From: Moduliflexus sp964602655
GTDB lineage: Bacteria; Moduliflexota; Moduliflexia; Moduliflexales; Moduliflexaceae
Reading direction: 5' to 3'
Assembly: GCA_964602655.1 (NCBI GenBank)
Contig: CAZRSF010000021.1
Span: 1-64,000 of the forward strand
DNA: 64,000 nt
Shown: positions 40,248 through 50,054 of the stretch, piece after piece
How the letters are laid out: every line of letters starts with the position of its first letter
How positions within the stretch are numbered: position 1 is the stretch's first letter
Program-made: the position numbers and the translations under genes
Notes under the pieces: generated by a model
Databases searched by the model: none
Told to the model about the DNA's origin: nothing
Seen by the model: the letters and a program-made list of their open reading frames with translations, nothing else

Positions 40248-41495
40248 ATGACAGGAACTATTCGCCAAGAATCAGACGTGCAGGATGAACTGGTGATATT
40301 TGCGGATGAAAAGCCGAACCAGATACCTTCTAACACAGCCGATCCCTGGAAGATCATGATTGCTGACGATGAAGAAGCCATTCATACCGTCACCATCAGC
40401 GTTCTGGAACATCATTCGTTCGAAGGACGGTCGTTTTCCTACGTTCATGCCTATTCCGGCGAAGACGCGATCCGCCTGTTCGATGAGCATCCTGACATTG
40501 CCTTAGTGATCCTCGATGTGGTCATGGAACATGACACCGCTGGTTTTGATGTCGTGCGCTATATTCGCGACGTGCTCAAAAATTCGATTGCGCGAATCAT
40601 CCTCTATACCGGTCAGCCCGGGCAAGCGCCTGAATATGCGGTGATTCGCGAGTATGATATCAATGATTATAAAGTCAAATCGCTCCTGACCAGTCAGGGA
40701 TTGCATACAGCAGTCATCTCCGCGCTTCGCACGTATCGCGACCTTCATCTCATCAAGCAACAGCGGGATGCGTTGCAGGACGCGTTAGAGGAATCGCAAA
40801 TCGCCCATAAAGCCCGCTATCAATTTTTAGCCAATATGGGGCACGAGCTCAGAACCCCGCTGAATCATATTCTCGGATTTTCCGAAATGCTGCTGCACAC
40901 CAAATTGAACGAACGCCAGCAACGCTATGTCGAAACGATCAAAAAATCCGGAGACGGTTTGGCGACCGTCTTGAAGAATATTCTGGAACTGACCGAAAGC
41001 ATGGAAGGGAAAACCATCATTCAGGAGTATCCGTTTTCCTTACGCACGGTGATTACCAGCTTGATGCAGGTGATCGAAATTCAGGCGCAGTGGAAAAACC
41101 TGACGGTCAGCGCGCTCATTGATGAGAACGTGCCAGATGCGCTGTACGGCGACAGTCGGCGCTTGCAACAGATATTGATGAATGTGCTTGGAAATGCGAT
41201 CAAATTTACGAAACACGGCTCGGTTGCCCTGCATGTCTCGCAACTCGATACACCATTCCATCTTCTATTCTCCGTCAAAGATACCGGCGTCGGTATTGTC
41301 AGCGAGATGCAAGCCAATATCCTGGAACCATTCGGTTTAGGAGAAGATACGCTGAAAAAAGAATTTTCAGGGGCTGGGCTGGGCTTAAGCATCGCGAAAG
41401 ACCTGCTGGAAAGAATGCATGGCCGGATTTGGTTCGAGAGCGAATTCGGACAGGGCAGCACATTTTACTGCGCGATTCCATTCGAATCGTCATAG
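40248..41495 (+). CDS. Receiver-histidine kinase (response regulator fused to HisKA-HATPase)
   Basis: This 415-residue cytosolic protein has a receiver at about residues 33-165 with phospho-acceptor Asp90 (LVILDVVMEHD) and the TGQPGQAPEY signature of DUF3369-linked receivers. A HisKA domain follows with His199 (ANMGHELRTPLNH), then an ATPase with NVLGNAIKF, DTGVGI and GAGLGLSIAKDL. There is no TM. A nearby perfect TTGACA is its likely promoter. Its cognate partner is not certain; the GGDEF protein downstream is a candidate. Confidence 0.92.
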   Translation: MTGTIRQESDVQDELVIFADEKPNQIPSNTADPWKIMIADDEEAIHTVTISVLEHHSFEGRSFSYVHAYSGEDAIRLFDEHPDIALVILDVVMEHDTAGFDVVRYIRDVLKNSIARIILYTGQPGQAPEYAVIREYDINDYKVKSLLTSQGLHTAVISALRTYRDLHLIKQQRDALQDALEESQIAHKARYQFLANMGHELRTPLNHILGFSEMLLHTKLNERQQRYVETIKKSGDGLATVLKNILELTESMEGKTIIQEYPFSLRTVITSLMQVIEIQAQWKNLTVSALIDENVPDALYGDSRRLQQILMNVLGNAIKFTKHGSVALHVSQLDTPFHLLFSVKDTGVGIVSEMQANILEPFGLGEDTLKKEFSGAGLGLSIAKDLLERMHGRIWFESEFGQGSTFYCAIPFESS

Positions 41496-41499
41496 ATCG

Positions 41500-41982
41500 T
41501 TACAACAAGCAGGCGCGTTCATGACGTAATAACCATTCTTTTCGCCAGATTCCACCGGCATAGCCCGTCAGTCTGCCATTTTTGCCAATCACCCGATGAC
41601 AGGGAATGAGAATGGCGAGCGGATTGCGCATGTTAGCGTGTCCGACCGCTCGTGAGGCCGTTGGAAGGCCGATAGCTGCCGCTATCGCATGGTACGTTAC
41701 CGTCTGTCCGAACGGGATCGTTTGCAATTGCTGCCAAACGCTGTGCTGAAATGGCGTCCCTTTTAGGGCGAATGCGACAGAAAAATGTTGGCGGATGCCC
41801 CGAAAATATTCATCAAGCTGAGTGATTCCCTCGTCTAAGATGGGAGAATGCGTTGCCGCCGCCGTTGCTGGAGTTTCAATAAACGCGACGGTTGTCAGCC
41901 CGCGCTCATATCCAACGATTTCAAGCCAGCCGACAGGGGAATGATAATATGCTCTGGTGTGGTGTTCTGCGTGATGCGCCAT
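41500..41982 (-). CDS. ogt: Methylated-DNA-protein-cysteine methyltransferase
   Basis: This 160-residue protein carries the active-site motif IPCHRVIGKNGRLTGYAGG (Cys128) of O6-alkylguanine repair proteins. It directly reverses alkylation damage. The start at 41982 was chosen because AGGA lies 7 nt upstream. Convergent with the kinase gene, only 4 bp apart. Confidence 0.95.
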   Translation of the reverse strand: MAHHAEHHTRAYYHSPVGWLEIVGYERGLTTVAFIETPATAAATHSPILDEGITQLDEYFRGIRQHFSVAFALKGTPFQHSVWQQLQTIPFGQTVTYHAIAAAIGLPTASRAVGHANMRNPLAILIPCHRVIGKNGRLTGYAGGIWRKEWLLRHERACLL

Positions 41983-42029
41983 TGTATTCCTGAAAATCGT
42001 TACGACATCCAAAAAATCTCATTTGTCTG

Positions 42030-42058
42030 TTGACAAAATCGTTCCCTCATGGTGTAAA
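42030..42058 (+). promoter_or_regulatory. Candidate sigma-70 promoter for the GGDEF gene
   Basis: A perfect -35 TTGACA (42030-42035) and a -10 TGTAAA (42053-42058) are separated by 17 bp. It lies 88 bp before the start codon. Confidence 0.55.
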
Positions 42059-42146
42059 GAATGTACATCCTGAATGCCTATACGTCCTGACAAAAAAATG
42101 GCAATAAAAATGATGATCATTTTCTCAATTTTTCTGGGTTGTTCGT

Positions 42147-44057
42147 ATGAATAAAGGGAAAATTTTTATTGTTGATGATAGTTTGACCATATTACGGTCG
42201 CTTCATGCGTGTTTGGATCGCGCAGGATTCGACGTGGTTGAAGCTGTCAGCGGCGAACGCCTCTTTCAGGAACTCGAAACACACCGCCCGGATTTAATCC
42301 TGCTCGATATTCTGATGCCAGGGCTTGACGGTTTTGATGTGTGTGCCCGCCTCAAAGAACATGAAGAGACCCGCGCGATCCCGATCATTTTTATGACAGC
42401 CCTGTCAGATTCGATTGATAAAATTCGCGGATTCGAGGTCGGCGGCATAGATTACGTCACCAAACCCTTAGATTACCAGGAAGTCGTGATGCGGATCAAT
42501 ACGCATCTGAAAATTCGACGGCTTCAGGAACAGCTTCAAGCGCAAAATCTCCGGTTAGAAGCGCAAAATATCGAATTAGAATGCGAAATCGCCGAACGTA
42601 TCCAAACCGCGTTGTGGTTGCAAGACACCTTAGCGCGGATCGAATTAGCCAAACAAGAATGGGAAGTGACGGCGGATTCGTTATCGCATATCGTTTGCTT
42701 GCTCGATGCGTATGGACGGATTATTCGAGTAAATCGTTCTGTCGAAACCTGGAATCTCGGTCAGGTGGTTTCGATGAAAGGCCGCACAGTGCATGACGTT
42801 CTTCATGCGAATTGCCAGGATCACGAATGCTATTTGCAACGATTTTCGGCAGAGGCTCAGGAACGTGTGGCAAGGCATGAGTCGGCAGAATACGAAGTCA
42901 ACGATCCCTTGCTGCAACGTTCTTTGAATATTCAGGTCAGGCCGATTCTTTCGCAAGACGTGCGCAAAGAAGAACTCTTCTCCGCCAGTTTTTCCGTCTG
43001 CATCATCCAAGACGTGACGAGTCGAAAGCACGTCGAGCAAGCGTTGGAAGACCGCACGCGGGAATTAGCGCTGCTGAATAAATTGAACAGCGCGATGCAG
43101 CGCTGCCAATCCATGCAGGAAACCTACCCGCTGATCGTTAATGCCTGCCAGGAATTGATGCCTTGTTCTTCCGGCTCATTGTCGGTCATGAACGATGAAC
43201 GGAACGGATTTCATGAAGTGGCATTTTGGGGGCAACCCTCGGACACGATTCGGCAATTCGGCCCTGACGATTTTTGGGTGTTCGATCATGACTATACGAA
43301 AATCATTCATCACCCCGCAGCCGAAGACTTATCCACGTATATCGGCTATTCTTCGGATCGAAAATCCCTGTGCCTTCCCATCCGAGATGCCGGTGACATC
43401 CTGGCGATTCTTTCCATAGATGTCGCGTTATGCTCGGAGCACTCTTCTGAAGAACATGGCGGTCAACAATTCGATTCGGTTCGGTTTGCGTTAGCGGGAA
43501 TCGTGGAACAATATGCGCTCTCTCTCGTCAATATCAAGCTTCGGGAACGGTTGCGGCAGGAATCCATCGTTGATCCGTTGACCAATCTGTATAATCGCCG
43601 CCACATGGAACTCTCGCTGAGTCGCGAAATTCGACGGGCGCAGCGTCATAATACGCCATTAGGGGTGATGATGTTGGACGTCGATCATTTCAAACGTTTG
43701 AATGATACCTATTCCCACGAAGCCGGGGATATCGTGTTAAAAGAGTTAGGCAGCTTAGTCCTTCGACATACCAGAGCAGAGGATATCGCCTGCCGATATG
43801 GCGGCGAAGAATTTTTGCTCATCCTTCCCGAAGCATCGTTGTCGGATATTCGGCAACGGGCAGAAGAACTTCGTATTATCGTCAAACAACTACATATTCG
43901 CTATCGCGATCATCTGCTGAATTTTACGATTTCCATTGGGATCGCAGGCTTACCAGAACACGGATTTCAAGCGAGCGATATTATCCACGCTGCCGATATT
44001 GCTCTCTATCAAGCCAAATCTCAGGGACGTGATCGGGTGATGATCGCCTCAACTTGA
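42147..44057 (+). CDS. Diguanylate cyclase with receiver, PAS-like and GAF-like domains
   Basis: This 636-residue protein has a receiver (Asp10, Asp11, phospho-Asp54 in LILLDILMPGLDGFD), a coiled-coil, a PAS-like region (about 170-300), a GAF-like region (about 320-460) and a GGDEF domain. The active site is CRYGGEEFLLILP, so cyclase activity is likely. RAED five residues upstream forms a product-inhibition I-site. It makes c-di-GMP in response to phosphorylation. The candidate promoter has a perfect -35. Confidence 0.93.
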   Translation: MNKGKIFIVDDSLTILRSLHACLDRAGFDVVEAVSGERLFQELETHRPDLILLDILMPGLDGFDVCARLKEHEETRAIPIIFMTALSDSIDKIRGFEVGGIDYVTKPLDYQEVVMRINTHLKIRRLQEQLQAQNLRLEAQNIELECEIAERIQTALWLQDTLARIELAKQEWEVTADSLSHIVCLLDAYGRIIRVNRSVETWNLGQVVSMKGRTVHDVLHANCQDHECYLQRFSAEAQERVARHESAEYEVNDPLLQRSLNIQVRPILSQDVRKEELFSASFSVCIIQDVTSRKHVEQALEDRTRELALLNKLNSAMQRCQSMQETYPLIVNACQELMPCSSGSLSVMNDERNGFHEVAFWGQPSDTIRQFGPDDFWVFDHDYTKIIHHPAAEDLSTYIGYSSDRKSLCLPIRDAGDILAILSIDVALCSEHSSEEHGGQQFDSVRFALAGIVEQYALSLVNIKLRERLRQESIVDPLTNLYNRRHMELSLSREIRRAQRHNTPLGVMMLDVDHFKRLNDTYSHEAGDIVLKELGSLVLRHTRAEDIACRYGGEEFLLILPEASLSDIRQRAEELRIIVKQLHIRYRDHLLNFTISIGIAGLPEHGFQASDIIHAADIALYQAKSQGRDRVMIAST

Positions 44058-44069
44058 AAGGAGCGCTGT

Positions 44070-45401
44070 ATGCCAAGAAAAAAACGTAAAATGTTTGTGC
44101 TTGATACGAATGTCATCCTTCATGATAGTTCCTGTCTGCATAATTTCCAGGAACACGACATCGTGCTGCCGATTACGGTTCTTGAAGAACTCGATCAGTT
44201 CAAAAAAGGGAACGACACCATTAATTACCACGCCCGTGAATTCATTCGCGCCTTAGATGCGTTGAGCGAAGACCAGTCCTTCGAGAATGGCATCGCGATT
44301 GGCCCCGGGCACGGAAAAATTCTGCTAAAATTGGAACGAAAATTCCATGAGGATTTAGTGTTGAACTTCTCTCCCCAGAAAGCAGACCATCATATTCTCA
44401 ATATTGCCTATTATCAAGCCAAAGACAACCCCGACCGGCAAGTGATTCTGGTCACGAAGGACGGCAACTTTCGCATGAAAGCCAAATCGGTCGGTTTGAT
44501 CGCAGAAGATTACACGACCGATCATGTCAAAGATGTGTCGTCGTTATACACTGGCCGCCGCATTTACGACGATGCCCCGGAAGAAAGCATCGATCATCTG
44601 TATCAAGAGCCATTCGAAACCGATCCGAGCGCGTTGAATCTATCAGAGCCGCTTAAACCGCATGAATACATGATTTTGCGCAGCGCGAGAAAATCGGCGT
44701 TAACCACCTTGGATCCGAGCAATAATACGCTGAAGCGAGTTGATAAATTTTCGGCCTACGGCATTACGCCGCGGAATGCCGAGCAAACGTTTGCGCTCAA
44801 TGCGCTGACGGATGACAGCATTCGTTTGGTCAGCATTTCTGGAAAAGCCGGGACGGGCAAAACCTTATTGGCGCTGGCCTCCGGGTTAGAACGACGCAAA
44901 AGCTACCGGCAGATTTTTATGGCGCGTCCGATTGTGCCGTTAAGCAATAAAGACCTCGGCTTTTTGCCGGGCGACATTCATTCGAAACTGGATCCGTACA
45001 TGCAGCCGCTCTACGATAATCTCGGCGTGATTCAAAATCAATTTGCCGAAGCGGAAACGCATCATCGCAAAATCAAAGAGTTGCTGGAAGAGGAAAAATT
45101 GGTCATCTCTCCGTTAGCGTATATTCGCGGGCGGAGTCTGGTGAAAGTCTATTTTATCGTAGATGAGGCGCAAAACTTGACGCCGCATGAGATCAAAACC
45201 ATTATCACGCGCGCCGGAGAAGGCACGAAAATGGTCTTTACCGGCGATATTTTCCAGATTGATCATCCGTATTTAGACAGTCATTCCAATGGGTTAAGCT
45301 ATCTGATTGAAAAAATGCAGGGGCAAAAGCTGTATGCGCACGTCACGCTTGAAAAAGGGGAGCGTTCCGAATTAGCAGAATTGGCAAGTAATCTATTGTA
45401 A
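44070..45401 (+). CDS. PIN-PhoH family ATPase (PhoH2/YlaK-like)
   Basis: This 443-residue protein joins a PIN nuclease domain (FVLDTNVILHDSSCL, 9-23) to a PhoH ATPase with Walker A SGKAGTGKTLLAL and Walker B-like YFIVDEAQNLTPHE. The family has RNA helicase and RNase activity. It starts 12 bp after the GGDEF gene with AAAGGAGCG upstream, so it may be cotranscribed with it. Confidence 0.93.
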   Translation: MPRKKRKMFVLDTNVILHDSSCLHNFQEHDIVLPITVLEELDQFKKGNDTINYHAREFIRALDALSEDQSFENGIAIGPGHGKILLKLERKFHEDLVLNFSPQKADHHILNIAYYQAKDNPDRQVILVTKDGNFRMKAKSVGLIAEDYTTDHVKDVSSLYTGRRIYDDAPEESIDHLYQEPFETDPSALNLSEPLKPHEYMILRSARKSALTTLDPSNNTLKRVDKFSAYGITPRNAEQTFALNALTDDSIRLVSISGKAGTGKTLLALASGLERRKSYRQIFMARPIVPLSNKDLGFLPGDIHSKLDPYMQPLYDNLGVIQNQFAEAETHHRKIKELLEEEKLVISPLAYIRGRSLVKVYFIVDEAQNLTPHEIKTIITRAGEGTKMVFTGDIFQIDHPYLDSHSNGLSYLIEKMQGQKLYAHVTLEKGERSELAELASNLL

Positions 45402-45458
45402 CTGACAGAAGAGGCGATATGCCGGGGCATTGGGGGGCGGCATTATCGAGCGTTGGTC

Positions 45459-46007
45459 ATGAATAATCGGGCGTTTACGACGCTGCTGAAAATAGAAATC
45501 CTTCTGATTATTCTGCTGATATGCTGTCTTGCGCTTGTCGGCATGTGGTCGTCCGGCAGGCGGAAAAACGCGCAGCCGCCACCTGTCGCGCCGACAAGAG
45601 CGCGTCAGCAGACATCCTTATCTGTCGAGCGCCAGCCGAAGCGTCAGGTTTCACGCGCTGTCGTGGTATCGCGGCCATCTCCTGAACGCCGTAAGCCGCT
45701 TCCGCCTGCTGCGGAGCCTGGAATCATTGGGTTGGCCAGCTATTATCAGGATGTGTTTCACGGACATCAGACCGCCAGCGGCGAACGCTATGACATCGCT
45801 CAATTGACAGCGGCGCATCGGGAATTTCCGTTCGGGACGCGCGTACGCGTCACCAATCTTCGAAACGGCAGGCAGGTGACGGTACGCATCAATGATCGCG
45901 GCCCGGAGGACCGCGCGCGTCTGCTCGATCTCTCCGGCGAAGCTGCCAGAGTTCTTGGCGTGCAAGACGATGGCGTCGCGCAAGTCCGACTTGACATCGA
46001 GCGATAG
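45459..46007 (+). CDS. rlpA: Septal ring lytic transglycosylase RlpA-like protein
   Basis: This 182-residue protein has an N-terminal TM or signal anchor (LLKIEILLIILLICCLALVG), a basic Pro-rich linker and a double-psi barrel: GLASYYQDVFHGHQTASGE, then PFGTRVRVTNLRNGRQVTV with NDRGP. RlpA cleaves glycan strands lacking stem peptides. A SPOR domain is absent. The start at 45459 is uncertain; a TTG lies at 45453. Confidence 0.88.
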   Translation: MNNRAFTTLLKIEILLIILLICCLALVGMWSSGRRKNAQPPPVAPTRARQQTSLSVERQPKRQVSRAVVVSRPSPERRKPLPPAAEPGIIGLASYYQDVFHGHQTASGERYDIAQLTAAHREFPFGTRVRVTNLRNGRQVTVRINDRGPEDRARLLDLSGEAARVLGVQDDGVAQVRLDIER

Positions 46008-46016
46008 AGAAAAAAG

Positions 46017-46051
46017 AAAAAGGCCGGAAAGATTTCTCTTTCCGGCCTTTT
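46017..46051. terminator. Bidirectional intrinsic terminator
   Basis: The arms aaaggccggaaag and ctttccggccttt form a 13-bp stem with a T-run on both strands. It lies between the convergent rlpA and prepilin-like genes. Confidence 0.9.
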
Positions 46052-46063
46052 CATGTGTGCAGA

Positions 46064-47809
46064 CTATTTCCCTAAATATTTATTCAGCACATACCGGGCA
46101 ACGACGACTTCTTCCCCTTCGTTCTCACATTTGAGGTACGTTTCGAATTCGCGGACGGCGTCTTCGGGAATCCGACTCAAATCATACAATTGCTCGATTG
46201 AAAATGTCTGCATTTTGACGGTTTGCCCCAATTCCGCGCGCGGACGCAGGCGAATGTCGCGTTCTGCTCGGCGTAGTTCACCAGGAGCAATCGTGCCTTT
46301 CACGACCTCGCCTTCGGCATACGTTGGCGTCAGCGGAGTGGGCGTCACAACCGGCGTCACCACGACAGCGGTCACGCCAACGGGGCGTTCTTCCCGTTCT
46401 GACGCAGGGGGAATCACTTCAGCCGTCGGCACTTCGACGAGCGCGCGTCCACCGCCTGCTGGAACCGTGCCTTTCACGACATTGCTATCGCTTCTATATG
46501 TATTGGTCGTCGTACTTGTGCTTATCGTTGTTGTCGTGCTGCTGACCAATGCCGGAGTCGGCGTGGCTTGATTAGGAGCCGGAGTCGGCGTCGCGGCAGG
46601 TAACAACTGACTCACCGTTTGCGTATTCGCTATCGGCGCGGGGACAAATTGCGGTAGAATTGTCGCGCGTTCCCGAATCTGCAAATTCATAATCGCCAAA
46701 TGATAATGCGCGGTATTATACTGATTGCACGGAAGATTTAACCGCCGCGCAATGGCGACGACATCTTTGAATTCTTTTAATGCCAGATCGGCATTGCTGC
46801 ACAGGCGTTCATTCAGCAAGCCTAACGTCATGTGTGTCCCTAACGCCTGATAGGAATAGGGGCTTCCCTGATCAATGCGATTCGCAATGGCGTAGAGGCT
46901 GCGAATTGCCTCATCGTAGCGTTCTATTGCGCCGTTCATCAGGTCGTAATTCAAATAAATTTCGGCAATTACGATGTTCGCTATAATGCAATAGACTGGA
47001 TTCGAACTGGCCTGTCCGTCAATCTGTTGAATTATCTGCGGATACGACGTTGGGCCGTTTTGGGGTTCAATCGCCCGGCGAAGTTGCTGAATAAACCAAT
47101 CGTTGTTGGAAGGAGGCACATATAATCCAGCGATATTCAGCCATTCCAGCACAAGCGGCACGAAATCCAACGAGCGCGGATTATACAAATCCTGACTGAG
47201 TTCTTTGGCGCGAGTATAGCCGTCAAAAGTATCTTCGTTAAATGCCGCGCCGATTTCCCATATTTTTTTCAGTTCGACCGTAAAATCGCTGCATCCGACC
47301 GGGCGCATCAGGAAATTTTTAAAACTTTTTTCAATCGCTTGCTGCGTCTGCTTACGCATATCGTCCCAATACTGGGTCTCAACGCGCCGCCAACTACGAG
47401 TGCCGGCCTCATACTCATTATAACTTTGCATGGTGCTGCTCATATCGAATCCTCGCGATTTCGAGGCTCCGATCAGCATTTGCATATCCTTCTGCCATTC
47501 TTCTTTGACACTTTTTAATTCTTTCGCCAGCCCCTTCAGATGCAATTTATCGAGGATGCCAGCGAGTTGATCGGAAAATCGGACGGACAGCCCTTCTGTC
47601 GTTGCGCCGATTGTGTTCGTCAGAAGGCGAAATTTACTTCCTAACAGATTTCCGATACCTTTGGCTCGGTCGCTTAGCTGATTAATGACGGTAAATGTAT
47701 CTCCGCCGATCTGCGGCATGAAATAGAGCGCAATTCCGGCCACCACAAGCAGGGCAACCAACATTTTGACTAACGAAAACCCCTTTTGAGAGGCGACATA
47801 CCGAGACAT
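46064..47809 (-). CDS. Prepilin-like N-terminus, Pro/Thr-rich envelope protein
   Basis: This 581-residue protein begins MSRYVASQKGFSLVKMLVAL followed by a hydrophobic stretch to about residue 30. This matches a type IV prepilin signal (cleavage after Gly10, Phe+1), but position +5 is Lys (residue 15) where pilins have Glu. The middle is alpha-helical and TPR-like at about residues 280-380. The C-terminal third is Pro/Thr-rich and holds two VVKGT repeats (SNVVKGTVPAGG, GEVVKGTIAPGE). The ATG at 47809 follows GGAGGG. No pilus-assembly genes are present. Could be an inner-membrane or sheath-like protein instead. Confidence 0.65.
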   Translation of the reverse strand: MSRYVASQKGFSLVKMLVALLVVAGIALYFMPQIGGDTFTVINQLSDRAKGIGNLLGSKFRLLTNTIGATTEGLSVRFSDQLAGILDKLHLKGLAKELKSVKEEWQKDMQMLIGASKSRGFDMSSTMQSYNEYEAGTRSWRRVETQYWDDMRKQTQQAIEKSFKNFLMRPVGCSDFTVELKKIWEIGAAFNEDTFDGYTRAKELSQDLYNPRSLDFVPLVLEWLNIAGLYVPPSNNDWFIQQLRRAIEPQNGPTSYPQIIQQIDGQASSNPVYCIIANIVIAEIYLNYDLMNGAIERYDEAIRSLYAIANRIDQGSPYSYQALGTHMTLGLLNERLCSNADLALKEFKDVVAIARRLNLPCNQYNTAHYHLAIMNLQIRERATILPQFVPAPIANTQTVSQLLPAATPTPAPNQATPTPALVSSTTTTISTSTTTNTYRSDSNVVKGTVPAGGGRALVEVPTAEVIPPASEREERPVGVTAVVVTPVVTPTPLTPTYAEGEVVKGTIAPGELRRAERDIRLRPRAELGQTVKMQTFSIEQLYDLSRIPEDAVREFETYLKCENEGEEVVVARYVLNKYLGK

Positions 47810-47992
47810 GTGTTCCACCCTCCACTCGAAAATCTATGATAAATGATAAAAAATTCTCTCCAACAAAAAAGGATTCTTTCGATTCGTTAAGAAAAGAGAA
47901 TAACATGCGAATAAAAATATGGCAAGAAAAAAATGTGACTTTACCGGGTAAAAATACAGGGCAGACAAAGAAAGGCCGGAGAGTTTCTGCTG

Positions 47993-48412
47993 TTACACAG
48001 AATGCGCGTCCAAATATCCCTGAAGAATCAGCGCGGCGGCAATTGTGTCAACCACCTGTTTTCGTTTTTTTCGGCTGACATCTGCTTCTAAGAGCGCATT
48101 ATTCGCGGCAACGGTGGTGAGGCGTTCATCCCATAAGATGATTTTGGTTTTTGGAAGCTGCGCTTCTAACTGGCGGGAAAACTTCAGCACTTTTTCGGCG
48201 CGTTCTCCAATCGTGTTATTCATATTTTTGGGAAATCCAAGCACAACTTCTTCGACTTCATGGGCATTAACAAACTCTACAATCGCCGGTATATCTTTTT
48301 TGCGGCCTTCGCGTTTCAGCGTCATCACGCCTTGCGCCGTCCAGCGCAACTCGTCGCTTAACGCAATGCCTATCGTTTTATCGCCAACATCGAGTCCAAG
48401 AATTCGCCCCAT
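47993..48412 (-). CDS. ruvX: Holliday junction resolvase-like RuvX/YqgF
   Basis: This 139-residue protein has the RNase-H-like core GRILGLDVGDKTIGIALSDE, then VEEVVLGFPKNMN and ILWDERLTTVAANNALLEA. RuvX is implicated in rRNA 5' processing. AAGGAAC precedes the ATG. Confidence 0.96.
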   Translation of the reverse strand: MGRILGLDVGDKTIGIALSDELRWTAQGVMTLKREGRKKDIPAIVEFVNAHEVEEVVLGFPKNMNNTIGERAEKVLKFSRQLEAQLPKTKIILWDERLTTVAANNALLEADVSRKKRKQVVDTIAAALILQGYLDAHSV

Positions 48413-48423
48413 GATCGTTCCTT

Positions 48424-48455
48424 AAAAAAAATGCCCGACCTGATTCAGGTCGGGC
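48424..48455 (-). terminator. Intrinsic terminator after tRNA-Val
   Basis: On the minus strand GCCCGACCTGA pairs with TCAGGTCGGGC, with T7-8 following. It lies 3' of the tRNA gene. Confidence 0.85.
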
Positions 48456-48463
48456 TGATAGAA

Positions 48464-48536
<73 letters not shown>

Positions 48537-48603
48537 CTGTGATGATGTTCTTCTAAAAATCCTTTAGATTTTTGTCAATGTTAAATTCGCGGAAAAGTAA
48601 TTT

Positions 48604-49143
48604 TTATTTGATGATACGAAGAATTTCTTTGAATGCGCTGCCTTCCGCGATTTTCAATAATTCGAACAATGCCATTTCAACGCTGGTGACAACCCCGCCA
48701 GCCTGTTGAATTCGCGTGATGCCAAGCTGCTTGTTTTCGAAAGTGCGCGAGGACACCGCATCACTGACGATCTGCACATCATAGCCACGTTGCAGCAATT
48801 CCATGCCGGTCTGATAAACGCAAATATGCGCTTCAATCCCGGCAAGCAGGAATTGGCGGCGGCGCACATGTTCGATGTGCTCCCAGACGCCGGGATGAGC
48901 GCAACAGCTAAAACTCCGCTTGATGATTGGCGTTTGCTGCGCCAGCAGTCCTGCGACCTCTGGAATCGTCGCGCCAAGTCCATTGGGATTTTGCTCGAAC
49001 CAGAGGATCGGCACGCCTAAAACCGCCGCGCCTTTGACTAATTGAGAAAGATGCGTCACCAACTGCTCTTTTTCGTGCATGACTGGCAGCAGTTTTTCCT
49101 GCACGTCAATCAAAATAAGCGCCGTATCGTCGCCGTGTAACAT
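48604..49143 (-). CDS. Isochorismatase-family hydrolase
   Basis: This 179-residue cysteine hydrolase has the triad Asp13 (LILIDVQEKL), Lys75 (TPIIKRSFSC) and Cys108 (GIEAHICVYQT). It resembles YcaC-like members of unknown substrate. I chose the ATG at 49143 for GGGAGAT upstream; it overlaps or adjoins the phosphoesterase gene. Confidence 0.9.
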   Translation of the reverse strand: MLHGDDTALILIDVQEKLLPVMHEKEQLVTHLSQLVKGAAVLGVPILWFEQNPNGLGATIPEVAGLLAQQTPIIKRSFSCCAHPGVWEHIEHVRRRQFLLAGIEAHICVYQTGMELLQRGYDVQIVSDAVSSRTFENKQLGITRIQQAGGVVTSVEMALFELLKIAEGSAFKEILRIIK

Positions 49144-49147
49144 GCCG

Positions 49148-49882
49148 TTATCTCCCATGCGCGAGACGTTCGATCAAGAACGCCGGCAAATTCGCCTCGG
49201 CCATTTTGCGCTGAGTGATCGTGAAATCGTATGGTAAGCGTCGCACCTCGACAAGTTGTTTTTCGGAATCATACACCGCAAACGAGGTGTCCGGATTTCC
49301 GTCGCGAGGTTGCCCGACGCTGCCGACATTGATGATATATTTGCAATGGTCTTTGATGCTCACGGAAAGCTGATGTCTTCGGTCGTAGGAGACATCGCCA
49401 CGCTCATTCTGCTCGAAATAAACCGGCTGATGGGAATGTCCGATAAAGCAAATCTGTTCGCGAAGATGCTGAAGATAATACCGGCCTTCCAACGGGTTGA
49501 AAATGTAATCCCATCGTTCCGGGTTCACTGGCGTAGAATGGACGAATAAGATATCATCGGTGGAGTGCGAAAACGGGTAGGTGTTCAAGATGGTCTTATT
49601 TTCTTCTGTCAAGACCTGGCGCGTCCACAATACCGCCATTTTAGCATATTGATTGAAATAGGTAATATCGGTCAGCCCTAAGACGGCATGATCGTGGTTG
49701 CCCATGATTGTCGTATTCGCGCGTTGATGAATTAACTGAATACATTCATTGGGATTCGGACCATAGCCGACCACATCGCCTAAACAAAAAATTTTATCAG
49801 GAGCGACTTCTTCGATTTGAGCAAGCGCAACGCTCAACGCCTCAAGATTGCCGTGAATATCCGAAAAAATAAAGTATCTCAC
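49148..49882 (-). CDS. Calcineurin-like metallophosphoesterase
   Basis: This 244-residue protein has the metal motifs FSDIHGNLEAL, CLGDVVGYGPNP and MGNHDHAV, then FIGHSHQPV. It is a YfcE-type enzyme, perhaps acting on cyclic dinucleotides or phosphodiesters. Its stop is within 5 bp of the next start, so the two are an operon. Confidence 0.92.
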   Translation of the reverse strand: MRYFIFSDIHGNLEALSVALAQIEEVAPDKIFCLGDVVGYGPNPNECIQLIHQRANTTIMGNHDHAVLGLTDITYFNQYAKMAVLWTRQVLTEENKTILNTYPFSHSTDDILFVHSTPVNPERWDYIFNPLEGRYYLQHLREQICFIGHSHQPVYFEQNERGDVSYDRRHQLSVSIKDHCKYIINVGSVGQPRDGNPDTSFAVYDSEKQLVEVRRLPYDFTITQRKMAEANLPAFLIERLAHGR

Positions 49883-50054
49883 GATTTGCCTTCGCTTTCA
49901 CCTAAATAGCAGTTGTTGAATCTATAATTTCTTGACAAGTAATACTCAGTGCAATGCTCTCGGAAAGTCAATTTATTTTTTGCGTTTTTTCTTTTTTCCG
50001 AATCTTTTGCGCGCTGCTCAAGGAGATTCTCGCAATTGCGGAGGCGTATAAAAC

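Noticed and set aside
47836..48078. 80-codon plus-strand frame
   Set aside because: It overlaps the ruvX gene on the other strand and looks like low-complexity intergenic coding.
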